The notes beneath the pieces are model-generated. The model was not told where the DNA came from and made no database searches. It saw nothing but the letters and a program-made list of their open reading frames with translations. A stretch of 8,970 nucleotides of DNA from assembly GCA_003649665.1 (NCBI GenBank), contig QMSL01000048.1:1-8970 (forward strand), given 5' to 3'. Made by a program: the position numbers and the translations under genes. This document shows positions 1 to 6,384 of the stretch, piece after piece; the stretch's first letter is position 1, and every line of letters starts with the position of its first letter. The DNA comes from Thermoprotei archaeon. GTDB lineage: Archaea; Thermoproteota; Thermoprotei; QMSL01; B3-G16.

Positions 1-390
1 CTCTTCTATAATGTAGGTGCAAAGGTCCTAGGCACGTTCTTAAGCTTTTTACTTCATAGATCTAGAATCATAGATGACGATAAATACCTAGTTGGTGCAA
101 TGAATTTAAATCCAAAGATACCTGGTTTAGGTAGACTTGATAAAGATTATGCAAAAGTATCCATGAGAGTTCCTAAAAGGGTAGAGCTTAAGATATCTGA
201 AGGCACCTATCCTCCAGCTTCTAAGCTATTAGCGAATACATGCAGTACTTTAGGTGGCTTTGCTGATGGACATGCATATGCCGCTAGTGGCATAGTACCC
301 TTATCTAGAAAATCTGAATTACTAGAACTTCTGGATCAAAACGTTAAAGGTAAGGGGAAAGAAAATACATTAGACAGATTTCTCCTCTAG
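1..390 (+). CDS. DHH/DHHA1-family phosphoesterase, C-terminal part (5' end outside window)
   Basis: The frame is open from base 1, so this is the last 129 codons of a longer gene; the in-frame ATG at 100 is internal and not the start. The visible part looks like a DHHA1 nucleic-acid-binding domain: a strand-like KVSMRVP segment (visible residues 52-58) is followed by GGFADGHAYAASG (85-97), which fits the Gly-rich GGxxxGHxxAAG signature of DHHA1. In archaea this domain sits at the C-terminus of RecJ-like, NrnA-like and related DHH proteins, which cleave single-stranded DNA or RNA or short oligonucleotides. The catalytic DHH domain would lie upstream, out of view, so the substrate cannot be inferred. 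The TAG stop lies inside the 3' end of the convergent dnaG gene, a 21-bp overlap. The DHHA1 assignment is fairly secure; the subfamily is unknown. Confidence 0.75.
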   Translation, partial: LFYNVGAKVLGTFLSFLLHRSRIIDDDKYLVGAMNLNPKIPGLGRLDKDYAKVSMRVPKRVELKISEGTYPPASKLLANTCSTLGGFADGHAYAASGIVPLSRKSELLELLDQNVKGKGKENTLDRFLL

Positions 391-1527
391 TTTGTGTTCA
401 AGCTCATCAAAAGTCATTATCCTAATGCCCTCTGGCTGTCTGCTAAGACTACCCACACGCACCCCTATTAGATATCTTACGCCCTTTGAGAACGCTTTAT
501 CGACAAGACGCTGGGTTATTATACCATCGAATATTATTGCATGCGCTTTATCGATTTTATCCATATAATCTACTAGATCCCTAACTAATACCCTTCCTAT
601 GGCGTTCCATCTATCATCTAGTATAAGCGCCTCGAGTGTTCCCCTTAGTTCACTTACATACTCAAAGACCTTCTTTGGGACTTCCTCTTTTACTACCCCT
701 ATTTGAGCTAAATATTCACCAGCTGAGATCTTATTTTTAAGGCACTTTGCAATTTCCTTAGCTGTTAATTCCTCAACTTCCTTTCCCGGTGGTGCTCTTG
801 CCACGTAATCTATCTTCGCCACCTTAAGCAATTCCCTGAGTATTAAATCTCCACCTCTATCACCATCTACAAACGCTATAGTGGTCTTTCTCTTCGATAA
901 ATCTATTATGGTCTTGGGTATCTTTGTGGCTCCTCCAATCGCAATCACATTCTTATATCCATGCCTAACTAAGTTAACAACGTCCGCCCTTCCCTCTACG
1001 ATAATTAGTATATCGCTCTTATCAACGTCAGGTCCTGCAGGTAGTTCCTCCTTTCCATACTTAATTACTTCAAGTTCTGTTACTTCACGAAGTATCCTCT
1101 CTACTATCTTCCTTATATCTGGCATTTCTTCTCTCTCCCACTTTAGCAGTATCTCCTTTGCTCTCTCTATTACCCACTGCCTTTTCTTAGTCCTTAGATC
1201 TTCTATCCTCTCCACTCTAATTCTCGCCGAGTATGGTCCTACCTTATCGACGGTCTCTACTAATGCCGCTATTAATGCTGTTTCAACTCTGTCAAGGCTT
1301 GATGGTATAGTTATTCTGCCTATGGTCTTGCCTCCTCTTTCCTTTAGTTCGACGTTTATTCTGCCAATTCTCCCTGTCTTTTGCAACTCTCTAAGATCTA
1401 AATCAGGACCAAGTAAGCCTTCTGTTTGACCAAAGATAGCGCCAATCACATCTGGCTTTTCAACAACCCCCTCAACCTCTAGTCTTGCATGAATTACGTA
1501 CTTTGCCGTTACTGGCAGTCCCCCCAT
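370..1527 (-). CDS. dnaG: Archaeal DnaG-type primase (Toprim domain)
   Basis: This 385-aa protein has the size and layout of archaeal DnaG. The N-terminal stretch with KYVIHARLEVEGVVEKPDVI and IFGQTEGLLG (residues 9-40) is typical of the archaeal family. A Toprim domain runs from about 171 to 250, with the metal-binding glutamate in VEGR (E178), GGATK (198-202) and the acidic DGDRGGD cluster (D221, D223, D227). Toprim DnaG makes short RNA primers; in archaea the protein is also known as a stable poly(A)-binding partner of the RNA exosome, and the main replicative primase is PriSL. The ATG at 1527 is supported by GAGGTG seven bases upstream. It is the third gene of an operon, 42 bp after tyrS. 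Its last 21 bp, including the TAA stop, overlap the convergent DHH gene. No key residue appears missing. Confidence 0.95.
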   Translation of the reverse strand: MGGLPVTAKYVIHARLEVEGVVEKPDVIGAIFGQTEGLLGPDLDLRELQKTGRIGRINVELKERGGKTIGRITIPSSLDRVETALIAALVETVDKVGPYSARIRVERIEDLRTKKRQWVIERAKEILLKWEREEMPDIRKIVERILREVTELEVIKYGKEELPAGPDVDKSDILIIVEGRADVVNLVRHGYKNVIAIGGATKIPKTIIDLSKRKTTIAFVDGDRGGDLILRELLKVAKIDYVARAPPGKEVEELTAKEIAKCLKNKISAGEYLAQIGVVKEEVPKKVFEYVSELRGTLEALILDDRWNAIGRVLVRDLVDYMDKIDKAHAIIFDGIITQRLVDKAFSKGVRYLIGVRVGSLSRQPEGIRIMTFDELEHKLEEKSV

Positions 1528-1534
1528 TATAACA

Positions 1535-1540
1535 CACCTC
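1535..1540 (-). promoter_or_regulatory. Shine-Dalgarno site of dnaG
   Basis: Read on the minus strand this is GAGGTG, a match to the archaeal 16S anti-SD, with seven bases before the dnaG ATG. It lies in the 42-bp gap after tyrS and suggests dnaG is translated independently from a shared transcript. Confidence 0.7.
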
Positions 1541-1569
1541 TTTACTTCTCCATCTTGGTTAGCACTCCT

Positions 1570-2640
1570 CTATCTAAGTTTCACTTCTCTCTTTTCAATA
1601 ATCCTCTCGAGTCTCTTTAATATTCCGTTCACCTCGGGATTTTCCTTTACATACCTCCTTATAGGCTCAAGTTCTTTTATCAACGCCTTTGCGGTTGCAT
1701 TCTTAAGGTCGAGAGGATGAATTTTACCTGCTTTGTACATTTCAACAAGTTCAGAATAACTCTCTATATGAACTGGCCCTCCATATTTACTAGGTCTATC
1801 TATATAAAGCGCGAACTCCTCCTTAGAGAACAGTATTAATCTGTTAATTTCAAGTATAGGATTCCCCTCTACCTGCCTAGGTGGGCAATAGGCCTTCCTT
1901 ATCTTCCTCATTATTAAATCAGGTTCATCATGTACGAAAATACAGCTCTCCGGCTTACTCTTACTCATCTTACTCTCTGTTATATCGCCCTTAGACGTAA
2001 TACCATGAAGACCTACTAATAATGGCGTATGTATTGCAGTTGGCTTCTTAAAGCCTAGCTTAGGTGCAACTTCCCTAGCAAGTACGTGCGCTTTTCTTTG
2101 ATCCATACCTCCTAACACTATATCTAAATCAAGATAGAATATATCAGCAACCTGCATACATGGATAAATAAGCTTCGAGAAATCTAGATTAGCCTCTTCT
2201 TCTCTCCTCCCCATTATAGTTATTGCTCTCCTTACTCTCGCTAATGATAGCCTCTTTGCAACCTTTAGAACCAACATCCAATACTTATCATCAGATACTA
2301 TCTCCTCACTGTTAATGAAGTTAACTTCCTTCATATTAATACCTACTGCATTAAGGAAATGCCATGTCATATTTGCTGCATCCTTTATCAAATTCATGTC
2401 TCCGCCTAATTTGTCGTTTATCCAAGCATGCCATGTGGCAGCTAGTATTGTCATCTCAACTCCCGCATTGACTAAGTCCTGAACCTTCCTAGCCCATATT
2501 AGCCAACCTATGTGTATAAGTCCTGAGGGCTCAAAGCCTATGTACCCTCTAACTCCTCCCTTCTTTAATTTCTCAACGAGCTCATCCTTAGTTATGACCT
2601 CTTCAGTATTTGCAAGTACTCTCTCTATAGGATTCATCAT
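1570..2640 (-). CDS. tyrS: Tyrosyl-tRNA synthetase, archaeal/eukaryotic type
   Basis: A class I aminoacyl-tRNA synthetase of 356 aa that activates tyrosine with ATP and charges tRNA-Tyr in the cytosol. The HIGH motif is HIGW (43-46) and the KMSKS loop is intact (224-228). Tyrosine-pocket residues typical of archaeal TyrRS are visible: Y33 in GYIGFEPSG, then Y159, Q163 and D166 in YPCMQVAD, followed by GGMDQRK (177-183). This pattern, and the absence of a long C-terminal S4-like domain, separate it from bacterial TyrRS; the related TrpRS is less likely given the YPxMQxxD pocket. The first codons are ATGATG. The first ATG overlaps the upstream gene's TGA by 4 bp and the second by 1 bp, so translational coupling is likely either way. 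A strong SD (GAGGAGGT, 2653-2660) lies 12 bases before the first ATG. Confidence 0.95.
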   Translation of the reverse strand: MMNPIERVLANTEEVITKDELVEKLKKGGVRGYIGFEPSGLIHIGWLIWARKVQDLVNAGVEMTILAATWHAWINDKLGGDMNLIKDAANMTWHFLNAVGINMKEVNFINSEEIVSDDKYWMLVLKVAKRLSLARVRRAITIMGRREEEANLDFSKLIYPCMQVADIFYLDLDIVLGGMDQRKAHVLAREVAPKLGFKKPTAIHTPLLVGLHGITSKGDITESKMSKSKPESCIFVHDEPDLIMRKIRKAYCPPRQVEGNPILEINRLILFSKEEFALYIDRPSKYGGPVHIESYSELVEMYKAGKIHPLDLKNATAKALIKELEPIRRYVKENPEVNGILKRLERIIEKREVKLR

Positions 2641-3314
2641 ATCCTTATCTCTACCTCCTCGCCTGGCTTGAGTATTCTAACGTTAACGCCTGGTGCTACC
2701 CTCTTCACGTACTCCTTAAACGTTTCAGGATCCTGAGTTATTGCTGGAAATGTATTATAGTGCATTGGGATTACAATCTTCGGCCTTAAAAGGAATGTTG
2801 CAATTGATGCTTCGTATGGCCCCATAGTATAAACGCCTCCTATTGGGAGAAGTGCAACATCTATTTTATACATCCTTCCCAATAATTCCATTTCACTAAA
2901 GAGGCCAGTGTCTCCCGCATGGTATATTGCTATGCTTCCATTACTCATTATAACTCCCGTAGGCGCTCCTTTCTCTGAACTATGTAAAGCTGGTGTCAAC
3001 ATGTATTTTATACCATCAACTTCAATCCATCCCCCTATGTTACCTCCAACTACATTCTTGACACCCTTTTCTTCTGCGTCTTTTGCAATTTCGTAAATAG
3101 CAATGAGTTTAGCACTATCCCTCTTCGCAATCTCTATAGCATCTCCCAAGTGATCTCCATGGGAGTGAGTAACGACTACGTGATCTACTCTCTCTAATTC
3201 CTCTAGCTTTATGGGACATACTGGATTTCCAGTGATCCATGGATCGACTATTATCTTCTTCTCTCCAAATCTTATAAGGAAAGTAGCATGACCAAGCCAA
3301 CGTATTCTAACCAT
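2637..3314 (-). CDS. UPF0173 metal-dependent hydrolase (UlaG-like metallo-beta-lactamase fold)
   Basis: A 225-aa protein of the usual UPF0173 length. The start LGHATFLI (7-14) and VDPW (23-26) are typical of UlaG-like enzymes. The metal site is complete: HSHGDH (50-55, the HxHxDH motif), H111 in ALHSS, D135 in HAGDTG, and H185 in PMHYNTFP. Such enzymes bind two metals and hydrolyse phosphoester or lactone-type bonds, but the substrate of archaeal UPF0173 members is not established, so only a general hydrolase call is justified. It has no signal peptide and should be cytosolic. It is the first gene of the operon with tyrS and dnaG, overlapping tyrS at ATGATGA. The ATG at 3314 is preceded by AGGTGG (3321-3326) six bases away, within a short leader from the TATA box at 3351-3358. 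Confidence 0.9.
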   Translation of the reverse strand: MVRIRWLGHATFLIRFGEKKIIVDPWITGNPVCPIKLEELERVDHVVVTHSHGDHLGDAIEIAKRDSAKLIAIYEIAKDAEEKGVKNVVGGNIGGWIEVDGIKYMLTPALHSSEKGAPTGVIMSNGSIAIYHAGDTGLFSEMELLGRMYKIDVALLPIGGVYTMGPYEASIATFLLRPKIVIPMHYNTFPAITQDPETFKEYVKRVAPGVNVRILKPGEEVEIRI

Positions 3315-3377
3315 TAGGTCCCACCTTTAATAACTTATTAATTACCTTCCTTTATAAAATGGTTTAGGTAAGGCTAT
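3315..3377. promoter_or_regulatory. Divergent promoter region with symmetric TATA box (operon / map)
   Basis: The 63 bp between the UPF0173 and map starts contain one obvious TATA element, TTTATAAA at 3351-3358, which is its own reverse complement. Rightward, its centre is about 24 bases from the map ATG at 3378, implying a leaderless or nearly leaderless map mRNA. Leftward, a start about 25 bases away (near 3330) gives a leader of roughly 16 bases that just contains the AGGTGG ribosome site at 3321-3326. The purine-rich BRE normally found beside the TATA box is poor on both sides. Promoter use is inferred from spacing only. Confidence 0.55.
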
Positions 3378-4277
3378 ATGGACGAGGATGAAATCAAGTT
3401 CTATGAGCAGGCCGGAAAGATCGCCGCAAAGGCAATAGCATATGGTGTTGACATAATCCATGAAGATATGCCAGTCCTTGAGTTATGTGAAAAAGTCGAG
3501 GACTTTATTAGGAGATCGGGAGCAAGACCCGCTTTTCCATGTAATGTCTCAATAAACGAAGTAGCTGCACACTATACTGCTAGACCTAGCGATACCTTAT
3601 CAATACCAAAAGGCTCGCTTGTTAAACTAGACGTGGGCGTTCACATAAATGGATATATAGCAGATACTGCCGTGACTATCTCCTTTTCAAAGAATCTTTC
3701 AAGGCTCTGTGAAGCAGCTAGAAAGGCATTAGAACATGCAATAAGCGAAATACGACCTAACGTGCCACTATCAAAGATAGGCGCCATAATCGAGAATACC
3801 ATAAAGTCATACGGCTTTAAGCCCATATCAAACCTCACAGGACATAAGATCTCTCAATGGAACCTTCATGCGGGAAAGTCCATACCTAATGTGTATAGCC
3901 TAGAAGAACGGGGGATTATCCTAGAAGGAGAAGTGTACGCAATAGAACCGTTTGCTACAAACGGTAATGGCTATGTAGTTGAAGGCGATTATGTAACGAT
4001 ATTCCGATATGCAGGAGGCAAAATTCGAGGAAAGAAAGAGAGACTATTAATGAGATTTATATGGAAGCATTACAAAAGCCTACCATTCTGTAAGCGCTGG
4101 CTTCTTAAAGACTTTCCCGAGTTCCGTAATTTAGCTGAGGTATTTCACAAACTAGTGAGGAGAGGGAACATATATGGGTATCCAGTCCTTATAGAGAGAA
4201 GAGGTTCGTTTGTTGCACAATATGAACACACAGTTATAGTTCTTAAGGATGGGCCCTTAGTAATTACAGTAGAATAA
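3378..4277 (+). CDS. map: Methionine aminopeptidase, type II
   Basis: A 299-aa pita-bread-fold metalloprotease that removes the initiator Met from new proteins. All five metal ligands are in place: D85 in KLDVGVH, D96 in YIADTAVT, H156 in TGHKIS, E190 in AIEPFATNG and E283 in QYEHT. The substrate-contacting H65 (AAHYTA) and H164 are also present. The roughly 60-residue helical insertion between the fourth and fifth ligands (about 215-275) marks it as type II, the archaeal/eukaryotic form, and the length is normal for archaea. The ATG at 3378 fits leaderless transcription from the TATA box at 3351; only a weak AGGTAAGG lies upstream. It is convergent with the downstream kinase gene, with 16 bp between the stops. 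Confidence 0.95.
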   Translation: MDEDEIKFYEQAGKIAAKAIAYGVDIIHEDMPVLELCEKVEDFIRRSGARPAFPCNVSINEVAAHYTARPSDTLSIPKGSLVKLDVGVHINGYIADTAVTISFSKNLSRLCEAARKALEHAISEIRPNVPLSKIGAIIENTIKSYGFKPISNLTGHKISQWNLHAGKSIPNVYSLEERGIILEGEVYAIEPFATNGNGYVVEGDYVTIFRYAGGKIRGKKERLLMRFIWKHYKSLPFCKRWLLKDFPEFRNLAEVFHKLVRRGNIYGYPVLIERRGSFVAQYEHTVIVLKDGPLVITVE

Positions 4278-4293
4278 CTACGCTAATGAGAAT

Positions 4294-5292
4294 CTACATC
4301 GTAAAGTTAATATTAGTTATGTACTCCTTAAGGTATTTCATCACACGACGGAAGAAGAACATATAGAGAAATGGGTATATGAGGAGCCATGTTTTCCTCT
4401 CTCTAATGAGCCTACCAGTCTTCATTAGGTACTTTAGAACTACATAAAGTTTAGCAGCAGAGAGCACTTTAAAGTACTCTAAGTTCTTTAAGGTCTTTCC
4501 GTAATGTTTCTCATAACTCTCTATGAAATCTTCAGCAACTCCTTTAAGTCTTTTGTTAATACTCTCTATGAAGCGGAGCATATGAAATGCGTAAGCTACA
4601 TCATCTTCATTCACACCAAGTTCTATACTTTCAAGGTCTATGAAATATATCGTATCATAACTCGTATTAACTAGTACGTTCTCAGGAGCATAATCGCCGT
4701 GAAGGAACGTTATGTCCCCAGAACATGGCATGTCCTTCCTTAACGCGTTAATCACCTTGCTCATATCGAACTTAACAATCTTTGATAGTATCTCAATGAT
4801 CTTAAACTGTCTTACTATATACTCTGCAGGCGTCCTTATCTCCTTTATTACCATGAAATCACTGGGCTTAGGAACTACTCTATGGAGGGTCGCTAATTCC
4901 CTAGCATAGACGTCAACTATAACATCCTTGTTATCATAATCCTTCTCTAAAGCTTTATTTACTGGAATCCCGCTGATCCACCTCTTAATCAATATAGGCC
5001 TCCCTAGCCTCCTTCCTTCTGGGTCGTAGTACAATATATTAGGGACGTTCAAGCCAACTTCGCTAAGTCTCCTTATGAAATATTCCTCCTTAGTTGCCTT
5101 CCTCCGTGCTTCATGAAGTGAACCTAAGAATATCTTAAGGGATAGCGTGATCGTACCTCTTTTCGTTAATACGTCTACCTTATAGTTCTCATTGCCTATT
5201 CCCCCCAATCGCTTGATTTTTATTATCCTCGCATCATTCCCAAAAACATCTTTAACTATTTCATTCAACGCTATCTGTCTTGTCTTATCCAC
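4294..5292 (-). CDS. Aminoglycoside/choline-kinase-fold phosphotransferase (APH family)
   Basis: A 332-aa protein with a kinase-like fold. A glycine loop-like RLGGIGNENYKV lies at 28-39, a candidate ATP lysine is K53 in LSLKIF, and the helix-C glutamate is probably E69 or E70. The Brenner motif HGDYAPENVLV (198-208) supplies catalytic D200 and N205, and FIDLES (217-222) supplies the Mg-binding D219. The family phosphorylates small molecules such as aminoglycosides, choline, homoserine, thiamine or sugars; nothing here identifies the substrate, and antibiotic resistance should not be assumed in an archaeon. The C-terminus (302-315) is a run of aromatic and aliphatic residues followed by RR, possibly membrane-touching. 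The start is GTG, with AAGG seven bases upstream; no better ATG is seen before the glycine loop. Its neighbour on the other side is a divergent EamA transporter. Confidence 0.82.
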   Translation of the reverse strand: MDKTRQIALNEIVKDVFGNDARIIKIKRLGGIGNENYKVDVLTKRGTITLSLKIFLGSLHEARRKATKEEYFIRRLSEVGLNVPNILYYDPEGRRLGRPILIKRWISGIPVNKALEKDYDNKDVIVDVYARELATLHRVVPKPSDFMVIKEIRTPAEYIVRQFKIIEILSKIVKFDMSKVINALRKDMPCSGDITFLHGDYAPENVLVNTSYDTIYFIDLESIELGVNEDDVAYAFHMLRFIESINKRLKGVAEDFIESYEKHYGKTLKNLEYFKVLSAAKLYVVLKYLMKTGRLIRERKTWLLIYPFLYMFFFRRVMKYLKEYITNINFTM

Positions 5293-5368
5293 GTATATAC
5301 CTTATTAAGGACTAAGCGTAAAAACATTAAGCAATTCCCTTAATTATGCAGATCGGAGGTGCAAATTG
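5293..5368. promoter_or_regulatory. Divergent intergenic region between kinase and EamA transporter
   Basis: These 76 bp must hold promoters for both genes. GTATATAC (5293-5300) could be a rightward TATA box, giving a transporter leader of about 45 bases. For the kinase, the best leftward candidate is the T-rich element read as GTTTTTACG around 5318-5325. CCTTATTAAGG (5300-5310) is a short palindrome with 5-bp arms just upstream of the kinase GTG and also supplies its weak AAGG ribosome site. Neither promoter is a strong consensus match. Confidence 0.3.
5355..5360 (+). promoter_or_regulatory. Shine-Dalgarno site that sets the EamA start
   Basis: GGAGGT lies eight bases before the ATG at 5369 but only five before the in-frame TTG at 5366. 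The spacing and the preferred codon both favour the ATG. Confidence 0.7.
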
Positions 5369-6262
5369 ATGAGCAAAAGAAAGGGGCTATGTTGTGCCAT
5401 GATAGTTCTATTGTTATGGTCTCAAGCTCCTATAGTTATAAAATATTTGTCCTCGTATTTCGACGTGAATACCCAAAACTTCTTTAGGTATACCTTCGCT
5501 GGCCTCTTTCTCTTGATAGTTAATTACCGATATATACTTAACGACATCCATAAGCTTAAAGTACGCTCCTTATTGCTTCCCTCTATCTTTTTATTTCTCT
5601 ATCAGACATCGTTTGTAAGCGGCCTCTATCTAACTACTGCAACCATCGCTTCGTTATTATTAAAGCTTAACGTAATATCCACGAGCTTATTAGCGTACGC
5701 GTTCTTTGAGGATGAACGAAGAATAGTGACGTCAAAGGAATTCATATTGGGAACAACATTTGCCTTAGTTGGTGCAGTAATGATAGTGATAACAACAGGC
5801 GAATCTCCTAGTCTAAGTAATGCAAACGTAGTTGGCTCCCTCCTTGTGATATTAGGTGATATCCTATGGTCATTATATCTCATCACGGTGAAGATTCAGC
5901 TTAAAAATGTAGAGCCACAAACGCTCTCATCTCTTCTCATAACAATCGCAGGCCTTCTCTTCTTTCCAATAACGCTTGTCAAAGGATCCATCAAAAAAGT
6001 GATCATAGCTCCCCTAGTAATAACTCTCCTAATGGTAATCTCCGGTATAGCCTTCGTAGGTATAGGTAACTTATTGAATTACATAGCCATAGGGGAATTG
6101 GGTGTTGCCATTCCAAGTGCACTACAGTTGGCATCTCCCCTATTAACCGCCATATCTTCTATGGTTGTATTCAATGAGTCCATGACATTAAGTAAAGTTG
6201 TCTCCGGTTTTCTCATAATGTTGGGATGCAGTATTATAGTGCTTAGCGCTCGAGGGAAATAG
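5369..6262 (+). CDS. EamA/DMT-superfamily membrane transporter
   Basis: A 297-aa, very hydrophobic protein with ten predicted membrane segments (about 8-25, 38-55, 67-86, 90-112, 126-143, 154-176, 185-205, 212-234, 241-266, 275-294), the standard size and topology of two tandem EamA repeats. The end of the first repeat has AFFEDERR (111-118) and the second has VVFNESMT (266-273) followed by a GFLIMLGCSIIVL helix, both at the place where EamA proteins carry their conserved acidic FxxE motif. Family members export or import amino acids, nucleosides, drugs or other metabolites; the substrate cannot be read from sequence. Translation most likely starts at ATG 5369, using GGAGGT at 5355. The gene is monocistronic, with an sRNA candidate following on the same strand. 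Confidence 0.88.
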   Translation: MSKRKGLCCAMIVLLLWSQAPIVIKYLSSYFDVNTQNFFRYTFAGLFLLIVNYRYILNDIHKLKVRSLLLPSIFLFLYQTSFVSGLYLTTATIASLLLKLNVISTSLLAYAFFEDERRIVTSKEFILGTTFALVGAVMIVITTGESPSLSNANVVGSLLVILGDILWSLYLITVKIQLKNVEPQTLSSLLITIAGLLFFPITLVKGSIKKVIIAPLVITLLMVISGIAFVGIGNLLNYIAIGELGVAIPSALQLASPLLTAISSMVVFNESMTLSKVVSGFLIMLGCSIIVLSARGK

Positions 6263-6272
6263 AGCTATCGTA

Positions 6273-6288
6273 GGAAATGCTTTATCTC
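6273..6288 (+). promoter_or_regulatory. BRE/TATA promoter of the candidate sRNA
   Basis: GGAAATGCTTTATCTC is a good archaeal promoter match: a purine-rich BRE (GGAAAT, 6273-6278) directly before a TATA box (TTTATC, 6281-6286). The TATA centre lies about 26-27 bases before position 6311, where the candidate C/D RNA would begin. It sits in non-coding DNA just after the transporter stop, so it has no protein gene to serve in this direction for over 1.5 kb. Confidence 0.5.
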
Positions 6289-6310
6289 TTATCTCGCCAT
6301 ATTACCTTAT

Positions 6311-6363
6311 AGCCGATGATGAACCCGCTCTCATCTTTTAATTCCGGGCCGGCGCTGAGGCCT
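6311..6363 (+). ncRNA. Candidate C/D box guide sRNA
   Basis: A perfect box C, ATGATGA (6316-6322), is followed 32 bases later by box D, CTGA (6355-6358). The bases just outside, GCC (6312-6314) and GGC (6359-6361), can pair to close the kink-turn stem. A promoter lies at the right distance upstream. The guide region next to box D (AATTCCGGGCCGGCG) is much richer in G+C than the surroundings, as expected for structured or guide RNA in a thermophile. The length of about 53 nt fits archaeal C/D sRNAs, which direct 2'-O-methylation of rRNA or tRNA. Internal C' and D' boxes are not clear, so it may be a single-guide or degenerate RNA. The alternative is a simple hairpin (GGGCC 6346-6350 with GGCCT 6359-6363). 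No target was identified. Confidence 0.5.
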
Positions 6364-6384
6364 AATGATATAAAATTATCTCAT

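Noticed and set aside
100..390. A separate 96-aa gene starting at the ATG at 100.
   Set aside because: The same frame is open back to base 1 and the DHHA1-like domain begins in that upstream part, so this is the end of a longer gene, not a small one.
881..1429. 182-codon plus-strand open frame inside dnaG.
   Set aside because: It is the antisense shadow of a confidently identified gene, with Ser/Leu/Ile-rich low-complexity composition typical of antisense frames and no promoter or ribosome site.
5366..5368. TTG as the start codon of the EamA transporter.
   Set aside because: The adjacent ATG at 5369 has the ideal eight-base spacing from GGAGGT, while the TTG has only five.
6346..6363. GGGCC/GGCCT hairpin as a terminator for the EamA gene.
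   Set aside because: No T run follows it, and archaeal termination depends mainly on T-rich tracts; the same bases are better explained by the C/D RNA candidate.
6289..6372. A minus-strand open frame of about 30 codons, encoding a protein-like peptide ending in VIWRDKR, overlapping the sRNA candidate.
   Set aside because: It has no ATG, GTG or TTG start after the preceding in-frame stop, is very short, and the opposite strand carries a coherent promoter plus C/D boxes. It could be a relic of an older coding sequence but I cannot support that.
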